Below are positions 42,609-50,484 of a stretch of DNA of 64,000 nucleotides, in pieces (the first letter of the stretch is position 1; the number at the start of each line of letters is the position of its first letter). Below the pieces are notes generated by a model that saw nothing but the letters and a program-made list of their open reading frames with translations, searched no databases and was not told where the DNA came from. The DNA is from an uncultured Bryobacterales bacterium (GTDB lineage: Bacteria; Acidobacteriota; Terriglobia; Bryobacterales; UBA6623). The stretch covers positions 2,122,435 through 2,186,434 of the forward strand of contig OY282420.1 of assembly GCA_958295955.1 (NCBI GenBank). Reading direction: 5' to 3'. The position numbers were made by a program, and so were the translations under genes.

Positions 42609-43928
42609 ATGCCTACCGCCTCGTCCCAGGATCACAACCGCGCCCTGTTGGCTGAAAACGACCCGGAAATCCATGCCGCGCTGAGCGGCGAGGAAGCCCG
42701 TCAGGCTTCCGGGATCGAGTTGATCCCGTCGGAAAACTATACCTACCCGGAGGTATTGGCGGCGCTCGGCTCGGTCTTCACCAACAAATACTCCGAAGGC
42801 TACCCCGGCCGGCGCTACTACGGCGGACAGGAGTTCACCGATGTCATCGAGCGGGTCGCCCGCAGCCGCGCCAAGCGGATTTTCCGCTGCGAGCACGCCA
42901 ACGTCCAGCCGCTCTCCGGCGCGCCGATGAACGCCGCCGTCTATCTGTGCATGCTCGAGCCGGGCGACACCGTGCTCGGCATGGACCTCTCCCACGGAGG
43001 CCATCTCACGCACGGCGCGCCCGTCTCGCACATGGGCAAGCTCTACAACTGGGTCCGCTACAAGTCGGACCCGTCGAACCAGGGCCGGATCGATTTCGAC
43101 GAGTTGCGCAAGACCGCCCGCGAGCACAAGCCGAAAATGATCGTCTGCGGCTACTCGTCGTATCCGCGCGACTACGACTACAACGAATTCAAGCGCATCG
43201 CCGACGAGGTCGGCGCGCTGACGATGGCCGACGTCTCGCACATCGGCGGACTCATCGCCGGAGGCGTAATGAGCAACCCGTGCGACTACGGTTTCGACTT
43301 CGTCACCACGACCACGCACAAATCGATGCGCGGCCCGCGCGGCGGCATGATCCTCTGCAAGAAAGAATTCCGCCGGGAGATCGACAAATCGGTCTTTCCG
43401 GGGATGCAGGGCGGCCCGCACATGAACGCCGTCGCCGGCGTCGCAATCGCCTTGGGCAAGGCCCTCCGGCCCGAATTCCAGACGTACGCGCGGCAGGTGC
43501 TCGACAACGCGCAAGCGCTGGCGAAGACCTTGACGGCCGGCGGCGCCGCGCTGGTCACCGGCGGCACCGAGAACCACATGATGGTCGTGGACTGCATCGC
43601 CGGCTTTGCAATCGACGGCAGGGTTGCCGAAGAAGCGCTCGACCGGGTCTCCATTACCTGCAACAAGCAAGTCATCCCCGACGACCCGAATCCCCCGCTG
43701 CGGCCCAGCGGCATCCGGCTGGGCACGCCGGCGGCAACCACGCGCGGCATGGGTTTGCTCGAGATGGAACGCCTGGGCGGCTGGATGCTCGAAGCGCTGC
43801 GCCATCACGACGACGAGGCGGCGCTCGCGCGGGTGAAGGCGGCGGTCGAAGACATGTGCCGCCGCTTCCCGGTGCCCGGGATCGGCGCAGAGCAAGACGG
43901 CTGCGCGGGCCCGCCCGCCGGGATTTAA
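42609..43928 (+). CDS. glyA: Serine hydroxymethyltransferase
   Basis: PLP enzyme that converts serine and tetrahydrofolate to glycine and methylene-tetrahydrofolate in the cytoplasm. Length is 439 residues, slightly above the usual 415-430. Family stretches are GIELIPSENYTYPEVLAALG, NKYSEGYPGRRYYGG, and the PLP lysine Lys238 in VTTTTHKSMRGPRGG; most homologues have THKT(L)RGPRG, so the Ser-Met pair is a mild variant. The ATG at 42609 starts the natural N terminus; an ATG at 42601 is out of frame with it. The stop shares TTAA with the stop of the convergent TPR gene (43925-43928). Confidence 0.94.
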   Translation: MPTASSQDHNRALLAENDPEIHAALSGEEARQASGIELIPSENYTYPEVLAALGSVFTNKYSEGYPGRRYYGGQEFTDVIERVARSRAKRIFRCEHANVQPLSGAPMNAAVYLCMLEPGDTVLGMDLSHGGHLTHGAPVSHMGKLYNWVRYKSDPSNQGRIDFDELRKTAREHKPKMIVCGYSSYPRDYDYNEFKRIADEVGALTMADVSHIGGLIAGGVMSNPCDYGFDFVTTTTHKSMRGPRGGMILCKKEFRREIDKSVFPGMQGGPHMNAVAGVAIALGKALRPEFQTYARQVLDNAQALAKTLTAGGAALVTGGTENHMMVVDCIAGFAIDGRVAEEALDRVSITCNKQVIPDDPNPPLRPSGIRLGTPAATTRGMGLLEMERLGGWMLEALRHHDDEAALARVKAAVEDMCRRFPVPGIGAEQDGCAGPPAGI

Positions 43929-44908
43929 CGGCGCAGCGCGGCGAGTTGCGCGCGGGCCGGCGCCGCTTCGTTCTCGAGCTCTTCGATGCGCCGCTCGAGC
44001 GCTCTCGCCAGGCGCGGCGGCATGCGCGCGAAGCGCTGCTCGTCGGCTTCGTATTTGCGATAGACCTCTTTGAAAATTTCGAGGGCGAGCGCCTCGTCTC
44101 CGGCGTCGAGCTGCATGGCGGCCATTTCGAGCTGCAGGACGTAGTTGCGGGGGTAGTCCCGGAGCAGCGCGCCCAGCATTCTCGCCGCCTCCAGCGGACG
44201 GCCCTCGCGCCGATGCACCAGCGCCATGAGCGCCCGCGCTTCATCGCGCGCATGGCCGCCCTCGCGGGCAACGCGGGCGACCATCGCTTCGCCCCTGGCC
44301 TTGTTGCCGCGAACGCCGCCGAACGCGATCACCGCCCGCGCCGCCCAGGGGAGGCTGCCGATTACGTATTCCTGCACGCCGGCGACCAGATCGGCATCCA
44401 CAAATTGGGGATGGTATTTGCGCAGGCTGTTGCTGAACTTCCGCGCCCGCCTGCCGTTTCTCAGCGCCCGAAAATAGGCTTTATCGACCATGAACAGATA
44501 GTTCGCGCGAAGGGCGTAGTTGTGCGAGAGCGCGAACAGGGCGGCGCGGTCGCCGGGGGCCTCTTCGAGCCGGGCGGCGGCGAGCGGACGGCACTGCTCG
44601 AGGTAGCCGAAAATCTCGTCCTTGACCCCCGGGTCGGGCTTCGGCTTCTTTCTCCGGAGGAAGCGGTTGTCGCTCTTGAACGCGCTGGTCTCCAGCATCC
44701 CGAGACGGTTCAACTCCTTGTAAAGAACCGCCGTCGCGAGGTGGTTGTAGATCGACGGATCGTCCGGCTCGGCCCGGAGAACTCTTTGGTAGGCGGCGAC
44801 CGCCTCGTCGTATTCGAGATTGAAGTAGTGGTCGTGGCCCGCGGCGCGGTCGTCCGCCGCGGCCGCGGCCGCCGCAAGAAAGACCAGACCGGCTGCGGGA
44901 ACTCGCAC
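43925..44908 (-). CDS. Exported TPR-like protein
   Basis: Protein of 327 residues with a signal peptide (MRVPAAGLVFLAAAAAAADD). Tetratricopeptide-like helices are present at both ends: YFNLEYDEAVAAYQRVLRAE near the head, GRPLEAARMLGALLRDYPRN and GDEALALEIFKEVYRKYEAD near the tail. The middle (FALSHNYALRANYLFMVDKA and FVDADLVAGVQEYVIGSL) is helical and conserved-looking but not assignable. Likely a periplasmic scaffold. It ends tail-to-tail with glyA by a four-base overlap and is preceded 19 bases upstream by a methyltransferase gene, so it belongs to the bactofilin-methyltransferase unit. Confidence 0.75.
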   Translation of the reverse strand: MRVPAAGLVFLAAAAAAADDRAAGHDHYFNLEYDEAVAAYQRVLRAEPDDPSIYNHLATAVLYKELNRLGMLETSAFKSDNRFLRRKKPKPDPGVKDEIFGYLEQCRPLAAARLEEAPGDRAALFALSHNYALRANYLFMVDKAYFRALRNGRRARKFSNSLRKYHPQFVDADLVAGVQEYVIGSLPWAARAVIAFGGVRGNKARGEAMVARVAREGGHARDEARALMALVHRREGRPLEAARMLGALLRDYPRNYVLQLEMAAMQLDAGDEALALEIFKEVYRKYEADEQRFARMPPRLARALERRIEELENEAAPARAQLAALRR

Positions 44909-44927
44909 CCTGACTCTCAGACGCAGC

Positions 44928-45590
44928 CTAGCGAACGGCGATTACTTCCCTCAAACTGTCGCGGCTCAAAAAAAACTGGGTCAGTTTGAAATCTTGAAGC
45001 ATCGTCTCGAGATTCCGATTGGTGAAAGTCGTGGGGAGCGTCCGCCGGCAATGGGCCGTCGCCCGCAAGCCTCCGGCCGGCTCGATCGCGTACCGACAGA
45101 CCGGAACTTTTTCGCCTTTCGGCTGGCTGTGGAAGAAGCACAGGACGACTCCGTCGGGGCGCACGATTGCGGTCAGTCTCGAGACCATGCGCTGCAGCAA
45201 CTCGCCATCGAGGAAGTGCAGGACGTCCCAAACCAGGATCCCGTCGAACATACCCTCCGGAAACGACAGATGCCGATCGACAAACCGCTGCGCCGCGAGG
45301 TCGTCGAATCTTTTGTGCGGCATCCGCGCGCGTTCGTCGTCGAAGGCGCGCAACAGATCGACCGCGTGGACGCGGACGCCCTTTTCAGCCCAATAACGGG
45401 CATTGGAGTCGATCAATCCGCCGAGATCGAATATCCGGCCTTCGGCTTCCGGAAGCTGTCTCATGAAACGGGCCAGGCCGTTGCTCTCGCGGCGCAGGGT
45501 TTGCGGCGGCGTTTCCTCGCCGGGGAGCGTCTTGCGGCGCACTTTGATGCGGGACATGCCCGGCGGCGTCTCGAAGTCTTTCCCGTACAC
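44928..45590 (-). CDS. Class I SAM-dependent methyltransferase-like protein
   Basis: Cytoplasmic protein of 220 residues. The SAM-binding motif I is GRIFDLGGLIDSNARYWAEK (about 50-70), followed by the acidic strand RVHAVDLLRA, then FDGILVWDVLHFLDGELLQR, a usual post-motif position, and RPDGVVLCFFHSQP. Motif I has LGG in place of the common GxG, still acceptable. The substrate is unknown. It lies between a bactofilin gene (61 bases upstream) and a TPR gene, suggesting an envelope-linked role. Start: ATG 45590 or an in-frame ATG 33 bases on; neither has a strong ribosome-binding site. Confidence 0.75.
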   Translation of the reverse strand: MYGKDFETPPGMSRIKVRRKTLPGEETPPQTLRRESNGLARFMRQLPEAEGRIFDLGGLIDSNARYWAEKGVRVHAVDLLRAFDDERARMPHKRFDDLAAQRFVDRHLSFPEGMFDGILVWDVLHFLDGELLQRMVSRLTAIVRPDGVVLCFFHSQPKGEKVPVCRYAIEPAGGLRATAHCRRTLPTTFTNRNLETMLQDFKLTQFFLSRDSLREVIAVR

Positions 45591-45651
45591 TGTCTGTTTC
45601 AGATCCTTGAACGCAAATCGGGCAACCTTCTCGCGCGCCCCGGAGACCCGC

Positions 45652-46299
45652 TCACTTTACGCCGGGCTTGGGGGTTGCGGGTTTGGGAGCATTGGGTTTG
45701 GGAGCATTGGGTTTCGGAACGGCAGGTTTCGGAACGGCGGGTTTGGGAACGGCGGGTTTGGGGGCGCTTGCCGGCCGGCCGGCTTGGCCCGGTTTCGCAT
45801 TGCCGGCGGTCGCCTGCGTCCGTTTGGGTTTTATGATGTCTATGCTGCCGCTGAATACGGCGCCTTCCTCCATAACGATATTGCCGGCAACGATATCGCC
45901 TTCGAACGAACCGGTCTTGCGAATTTCGATGCGCTCGGCCACATGCACCTTGCCTTTCAGGCCGCCCAACAGAACGAGGGTGCGCACGTTAACGTCGGCT
46001 TCAACGGCGCCGTTCACGCCGATCGTCAAGCAACCGCGCTCCAGCTTGACGGAGCCCTTGACGATGCCGTCCAGGTAAACGTCTTCCTGGGCGGTAATCT
46101 CGCCCTTGATGTTCATCGAGTTGCCGATGCGCGTGCCGGTCGGCGAACTTGGAGCGGGCGGCTTGGCCCCCTGGCGTTCCGCGGGGCGCGCAGGCGAGGA
46201 ACGCTCCGCGGGACTCAACGGCGGGCGGTCTCCGCTCCGAGCCGACGCAGGCCGCGCAGCCGGATTCTCCGTGTCTTCTCTGTCTTTTCTTCCCCACAT
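45652..46299 (-). CDS. Bactofilin (polymer-forming cytoskeletal protein)
   Basis: Cytoskeletal protein of about 215 residues. A proline- and arginine-rich N-terminal arm precedes the right-handed beta-helical bactofilin domain (about 60-165), seen as rungs such as SMNIKGEITAQEDVYLDGIV, KGSVKLERGCLTIGVNGAVE, LVLLGGLKGKVHVAERIEIR and FEGDIVAGNIVMEEGAVFSG. The C terminus carries seven tandem pentapeptides of the form PKPxx. Bactofilins polymerise without nucleotide and organise cell-wall or chromosome-segregation factors. I chose the ATG at 46297-46299 (MWGRKDRED) as the typical family start; ATGs 42-45 bases upstream are in frame. Probably the first gene of a unit with the methyltransferase and TPR protein. 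Confidence 0.9.
   Translation of the reverse strand: MWGRKDREDTENPAARPASARSGDRPPLSPAERSSPARPAERQGAKPPAPSSPTGTRIGNSMNIKGEITAQEDVYLDGIVKGSVKLERGCLTIGVNGAVEADVNVRTLVLLGGLKGKVHVAERIEIRKTGSFEGDIVAGNIVMEEGAVFSGSIDIIKPKRTQATAGNAKPGQAGRPASAPKPAVPKPAVPKPAVPKPNAPKPNAPKPATPKPGVK
45658..45762. repeat. Seven 15-base tandem repeats in the bactofilin tail
   Basis: The repeat units encode PKPAV three times, PKPNA twice, then PKPAT and PKPGV. Units differ at few bases, so copy number may vary by slippage without changing the reading frame. Confidence 0.85.
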
Positions 46300-46554
46300 A
46301 ATAATTCCGAAAGCTTTCCCGAACAGCCTAGCAGATTCCATCATACACGTAGCGCGGGCGTCTTATCGAATACAAACCGAGGCTGAAGGAGGGGAATGCA
46401 CCGGCGAAGGGGTGGGGCAAGCGGCGCAAGATCTGCCGTCGCCGCCGCGCCGCGGGCGCATAGCACCAACAGCCGGTGGGAAACGCCCCGCGAATGCAGT
46501 ATGGTAAAAAATGGGGCGCAGCGGCGCCCGGATGGAAGAAAGAGAGCAGGACTT

Positions 46555-48582
46555 ATGGCGGCTACCGCGGCAGTCAATACCGGCGAGCGAATCGTTCCCG
46601 ATGGGGTCGCCCAAGAGCTTTTTCACAAGATGCTCCAGTGCTACTACGTCGAGGAGCGCTCCAAGACTTTCGTCAAGCAGGGCAAGACAGCCTTCTACGC
46701 TTCGACCCGCGGACACGAAAAAGTCCAGGTCGGCGTGCCCATGCTGATGAAGCCGGGGCACGACTGGTTCTACACCTACTACCGCGAGAAGAGCGTCGCC
46801 GTGGCGCTGGGCATGCCCTACAAAGATATTTTCCTCGGCCTGCTGAACCGTGACGGCGACCCGAACTCGGGCGGCGTGAACATGCCGGAGCAGTGGTCGT
46901 CGCGGGAACTCAACATCGTCGCCCAGAGCGCCTGCACGGGCACCCAGTATCTCCCCGCGGTGGGCATGGCCAAGGCGATGAAGCACGACGGCTCGGACGC
47001 CATCGTATATGCCGCGTCGGGCGAGGGCGCAACGAGCCAAGGCGAATTTTTCGAGGCGTTGAATTGGGCCAACCGGGAAAAGCTGCCGGTTCTTTTCGTC
47101 GTGCAGAACAACGGCTACGCGATCAGCGTGCCGCAGAAATATCAGACCGCCTCGAAGGTTCACCGCATCGCCGAGGGGTTCGGACTGCCGACGTTCAACC
47201 TCGACGGGACCTGGTTCGAGCCGATGTACCAGTTGCTGCCCGGGATCATCGGGGACATTCGCGCGGGCAAGGGTCCGGTGCTGGTCGAGTTCAACGTGGT
47301 GCGGCTGGACCATCATTCGTCGTCGGACGATCAGCGCAAATACCGCACCGCGGAAGAAATCCGCACGGCGGTCGAGAGAGACCCGATCTTGCAGACCGAG
47401 CAGTATTTGCTGCAGAACGAGATCATGGGCGGGGCCGAGATCGAGTCGCTGCGCGCGGCGATCAAGGAAGAGGTCGACAAGGCGGCCGAAGAAGCCGACC
47501 GGCACCCGTTTCCGCAAAATTACGACCTGCTGGAGCATGTTTTCTCAAAAGAAAAGCCCGTTGCCGAAGAGACGCAGCCGCATGCCGCCGGCGGCAAGGT
47601 CTCGATGGTGCAGGCGCTCAACAACGGCTTGCGCGAAGAGATGCGGCGGAACCCGAAGATCGTAATGTGGGGCGAGGATATTCAAGACCCCAAGGGCGGC
47701 GTGTTCGGCGTCACCAAGGGGCTGACCGACGAATTCGGCGAGGAACGCTGCAAGAACGCGACGCTCGCGGAAGCCTCGATCGTGGGCATCGCCGGCGGCA
47801 TGGGCTCCGGCGGATACAAGCCGATTATCGAAATTCAGTTCGCGGACTACATCTGGCCCGGATTCATGCAGATGCGCGACGAGATCGCCCCGATGCGCTG
47901 GCGCAGCGACGGCGTCTGGGGGTGTCCGCTGGTTTGCCGCGTCGCGGTCGGCGGGTACATCAAAGGCGGTCCGTGGCACTCGGCGAATATCGAGAGCTAC
48001 TATGCGCACGTGCCCGGCTGGCAAGTGGCCTACCCAAGCTGCGCGCAGGACGCAAAGGGCCTGATCAAAACCGCGGCCCGCATGGCGGACCCGGTGCTCT
48101 TCCTCGAGCACAAGGGCCTCTACCGCGCCATGCCGGCGCGCACGCCCGAGCCGGACGAGAATTACCTGATCCCGTTCGGCAAGGCGCGCAAGCGCCGCGA
48201 GGGCGCCGACCTGACGATCGTGACCTGGGGCTATACGACCCATCAGTGCGAAACCGCCGCCCGGGCGCTGGAGGAAGAGCGTGGGGCGTCGGTCGAGATC
48301 ATCGACCTGCGGACGATCGTCCCCTGGGACAAAGAGGCGGTGCTCGCCAGCGTGCGCAAGACGAACCGCGTGCTGATCGCGCACGAAGATACGTTGACCA
48401 TGGGCTTCGGCGCGGAGGTCGCGGCGGTGGTTGCGGACGAATGTTTCAGCGACCTGGACGCTCCGGTCGCGCGGCTCGGCGCCAAAGACTGCTTCATTCC
48501 GTCCGCGCCGAACCTCGAGCGCGAAGCGCTGCCGTCGGAAGCGACGATTCGCGCGGCTGCCGAGCGCGTGTTGGCTTTTTAG
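46555..48582 (+). CDS. Fused alpha/beta E1 component of a 2-oxo acid dehydrogenase
   Basis: Thiamine-diphosphate enzyme of 675 residues in which the E1 alpha (about 1-350) and E1 beta (about 375-675) chains, separate in many bacteria, are one polypeptide. The TPP site is GEGATSQGEFFEALN through FVVQNNGYAI (residues 156-190), the GDG-NN motif with Glu in place of Asp. Alpha-part SIVAQSACTGTQ is typical of the branched-chain type. Beta-part stretches include IVMWGEDIQDPKGGVFGVTK and EASIVGIAGGMGSGGYKPII. It acts on pyruvate or branched-chain 2-oxo acids; E2 and E3 are not in the window. The ATG at 46555 gives the best start. A DUF192 gene follows six bases later. Confidence 0.88.
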   Translation: MAATAAVNTGERIVPDGVAQELFHKMLQCYYVEERSKTFVKQGKTAFYASTRGHEKVQVGVPMLMKPGHDWFYTYYREKSVAVALGMPYKDIFLGLLNRDGDPNSGGVNMPEQWSSRELNIVAQSACTGTQYLPAVGMAKAMKHDGSDAIVYAASGEGATSQGEFFEALNWANREKLPVLFVVQNNGYAISVPQKYQTASKVHRIAEGFGLPTFNLDGTWFEPMYQLLPGIIGDIRAGKGPVLVEFNVVRLDHHSSSDDQRKYRTAEEIRTAVERDPILQTEQYLLQNEIMGGAEIESLRAAIKEEVDKAAEEADRHPFPQNYDLLEHVFSKEKPVAEETQPHAAGGKVSMVQALNNGLREEMRRNPKIVMWGEDIQDPKGGVFGVTKGLTDEFGEERCKNATLAEASIVGIAGGMGSGGYKPIIEIQFADYIWPGFMQMRDEIAPMRWRSDGVWGCPLVCRVAVGGYIKGGPWHSANIESYYAHVPGWQVAYPSCAQDAKGLIKTAARMADPVLFLEHKGLYRAMPARTPEPDENYLIPFGKARKRREGADLTIVTWGYTTHQCETAARALEEERGASVEIIDLRTIVPWDKEAVLASVRKTNRVLIAHEDTLTMGFGAEVAAVVADECFSDLDAPVARLGAKDCFIPSAPNLEREALPSEATIRAAAERVLAF

Positions 48583-48588
48583 CGCGCT

Positions 48589-49089
48589 ATGCGGATGCAA
48601 CGGGCCCGGACGGCGTTGCGCTTGCCGGCGGCGATCGTCCTGCTATCGTTGGCCTGCGGCGACAGCGCGGCGCCCGGGAATCCCGCCGGCGGTGGAAAGG
48701 TTTATCGGCCCGAGCTGCCGACCGCAGCGGTCACGCTGCCCGACAACGCCGTCATTGAGGCCGAACTGGCCGTTACCCCGGAAGAGCAGAGCCGCGGGCT
48801 GATGTTCCGCGAGTATCTGCCGCCCGACAAGGGGATGCTCTTCGTGGCCGCGGAGCCGCGGCGGCGCGGGTTCTGGATGTACCAGTGCCTCATTCCTCTG
48901 GACATCGTCTGGCTCGACGGCAATCGCGAGATCGTAGAGATCGAAGCGGACGTTCCGCCCTGCAAAGAAGTCGATGCGCGCCGATGCCCGGCCTACGGCG
49001 GCGCCGTGGACTCGGTGTACGTGCTGGAATTGGCCGCGGGTCAAGCGGCGGCGCACGGCTTGCAACCGGGCGGGCGGATCGATTTTTAG
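48589..49089 (+). CDS. DUF192 family exported protein
   Basis: Protein of 166 residues with a short hydrophobic leader (LRLPAAIVLLSLACGDSAAP); the cysteine after SLA could be a lipid-attachment site, though the lipobox is weak. The DUF192 domain follows: AELAVTPEEQSRGLMFREYL, then GMLFVAAEPRRRGFWMYQCL, where family members have the F-W-M signature, then IPLDIVWLDGNREIVEIE. DUF192 proteins are small periplasmic or secreted domains of unknown function, often in conserved operons. It follows the E1 gene by six bases. Confidence 0.85.
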   Translation: MRMQRARTALRLPAAIVLLSLACGDSAAPGNPAGGGKVYRPELPTAAVTLPDNAVIEAELAVTPEEQSRGLMFREYLPPDKGMLFVAAEPRRRGFWMYQCLIPLDIVWLDGNREIVEIEADVPPCKEVDARRCPAYGGAVDSVYVLELAAGQAAAHGLQPGGRIDF

Positions 49090-49169
49090 CGCGGCTCGCT
49101 CCGTAACCGAGTTCTCTTGAAATTCGCCTGTTCGGTGAGCGGAGGAGTTGCGCCCGGCGTAAAAAGCCT

Positions 49170-50399
49170 ATGTGGACAAAACGAATTATCGCGATTGCGA
49201 TCGGGCTGGGGCTCGTGTACCTGGTCGGCTCGAAGGTTTATGAGGCGAATCGGCAGGCGTCCGCGCCGGCCAAGAAGAAAGGCGGCGGGCGCGTGGTCAA
49301 TGTCGATCTGACCTCCGCGCGTATCGGCGAGGTGCGCGAGGAACTGCTGCTTACCGGCTCGCTCAAGCCCAAGGAAGTGGTGGACGTCAACGCCAAGGCG
49401 ACGGGACGGGTGGAAAAGATTCATTTTCTGGTCGGGGACCTTGTTCGCGCAGGTCAGTTGATCGCGGAGTTGGAAGACGACGAGCTCCTGCAGCAGGTCA
49501 AGCGTTCCGAAGCGTCCATCGAGGTATCGCAAGCCGGCGTGACCCAGCGCAAGGCCGAGTTGGCCAATACCAGAGCGAACCTCGACCGCGCGCGGCAGCT
49601 TTTCGAAGAAGAATTGCTCTCGCCCCAGGAGTATCAACAGCAACAGACTTCGCTGGAGGTGATGAACGCGCAGGTTTCGCTCGCGGAAGCACAGGCAACC
49701 CAGGCCGAAGCGGCGTTGAACGAATTGAAGATTCGGCTGGAGCAAACCAGGATTTACTCGCCGATGTCGGGAGTGGTGGCCGAGCGCCAAGTCGACCCGG
49801 GCGCGCTGGTCAACCCCAACAACCCGATCGTGCGCATTGTCAATTTGGCGACGATGGTGACGCAGGGCAACGTGCCCGAGCGCAACATCGGCAAGCTGAA
49901 AATCGGCAATCAGACAAAAGTCGAGGTGGACGCCATCCCGGGGGATGCGTTCAGCGGGCGCGTGGCCCGTATCGCGCCGGTGCTCGATGCGGCTACCCGC
50001 AGCGCGCTGATCGAAATCGATATCCCCAACCCGGAATTGGTTTTGAAAGCGGAAATGTTCGCCCGCATCACTCTTGACTTGGGCTCGATGCGCGAAGCGA
50101 CGTTGATCCCGCGCGACGGCCTGGTCTATCGCGGCCGGCAGCCGGGCGTGTACGTCGTCGAGGGCGGCGGCGACCGGCCCGTGTTCCGCGCGATCGAGAC
50201 CGGCATGACCCACGAGGGTCAGGTCGAGGTGCTGGCCAATCTCGACCCGGGGACGAAGATTGTCGGGCGCGGCGCGACCATGCTGCGCGACGGCGACCGC
50301 ATCGCCACCGGCGGCGCGGGCAAAAAAGGCGCCGACGGGAGCAAAAGCAGCGGCGGCGGCGCTAAAACAAGTTCCGCCGGCGCGGCCCGCGGCAGTTGA
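49170..50399 (+). CDS. RND periplasmic adaptor (membrane fusion protein)
   Basis: Adaptor of 409 residues for the RND permeases downstream. A single N-terminal membrane anchor (TKRIIAIAIGLGLVYLVGSK) is followed by a lipoyl half-domain (EVVDVNAKATGRVEKIHFLV) and a long coiled-coil hairpin (about 110-195, for example TQRKAELANTRANLDRARQL). The second lipoyl half (IYSPMSGVVAERQVDPGALV) and beta-barrel domain follow, and a low-complexity Gly/Ser/Lys tail ends it (GGAGKKGADGSKSSGGGAK). It precedes one permease by 85 bases and is the only adaptor for two permeases in this unit. Confidence 0.92.
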   Translation: MWTKRIIAIAIGLGLVYLVGSKVYEANRQASAPAKKKGGGRVVNVDLTSARIGEVREELLLTGSLKPKEVVDVNAKATGRVEKIHFLVGDLVRAGQLIAELEDDELLQQVKRSEASIEVSQAGVTQRKAELANTRANLDRARQLFEEELLSPQEYQQQQTSLEVMNAQVSLAEAQATQAEAALNELKIRLEQTRIYSPMSGVVAERQVDPGALVNPNNPIVRIVNLATMVTQGNVPERNIGKLKIGNQTKVEVDAIPGDAFSGRVARIAPVLDAATRSALIEIDIPNPELVLKAEMFARITLDLGSMREATLIPRDGLVYRGRQPGVYVVEGGGDRPVFRAIETGMTHEGQVEVLANLDPGTKIVGRGATMLRDGDRIATGGAGKKGADGSKSSGGGAKTSSAGAARGS

Positions 50400-50484
50400 A
50401 ATTTGCCGCGGCGCGCGGGCGCCGACCCGCAACGGCGGTATGATAAACGTGCGTTTTCATACACGCCCCCGTGCGGTGTAGGGA

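Noticed and set aside
46514-46529. Small GC hairpin (GGGCGC/GCGCCC) ahead of the E1 gene as a regulatory element
   Set aside because: Six-base arms with a four-base loop are expected often in sequence of this composition, and no T-run or conserved leader motif follows.
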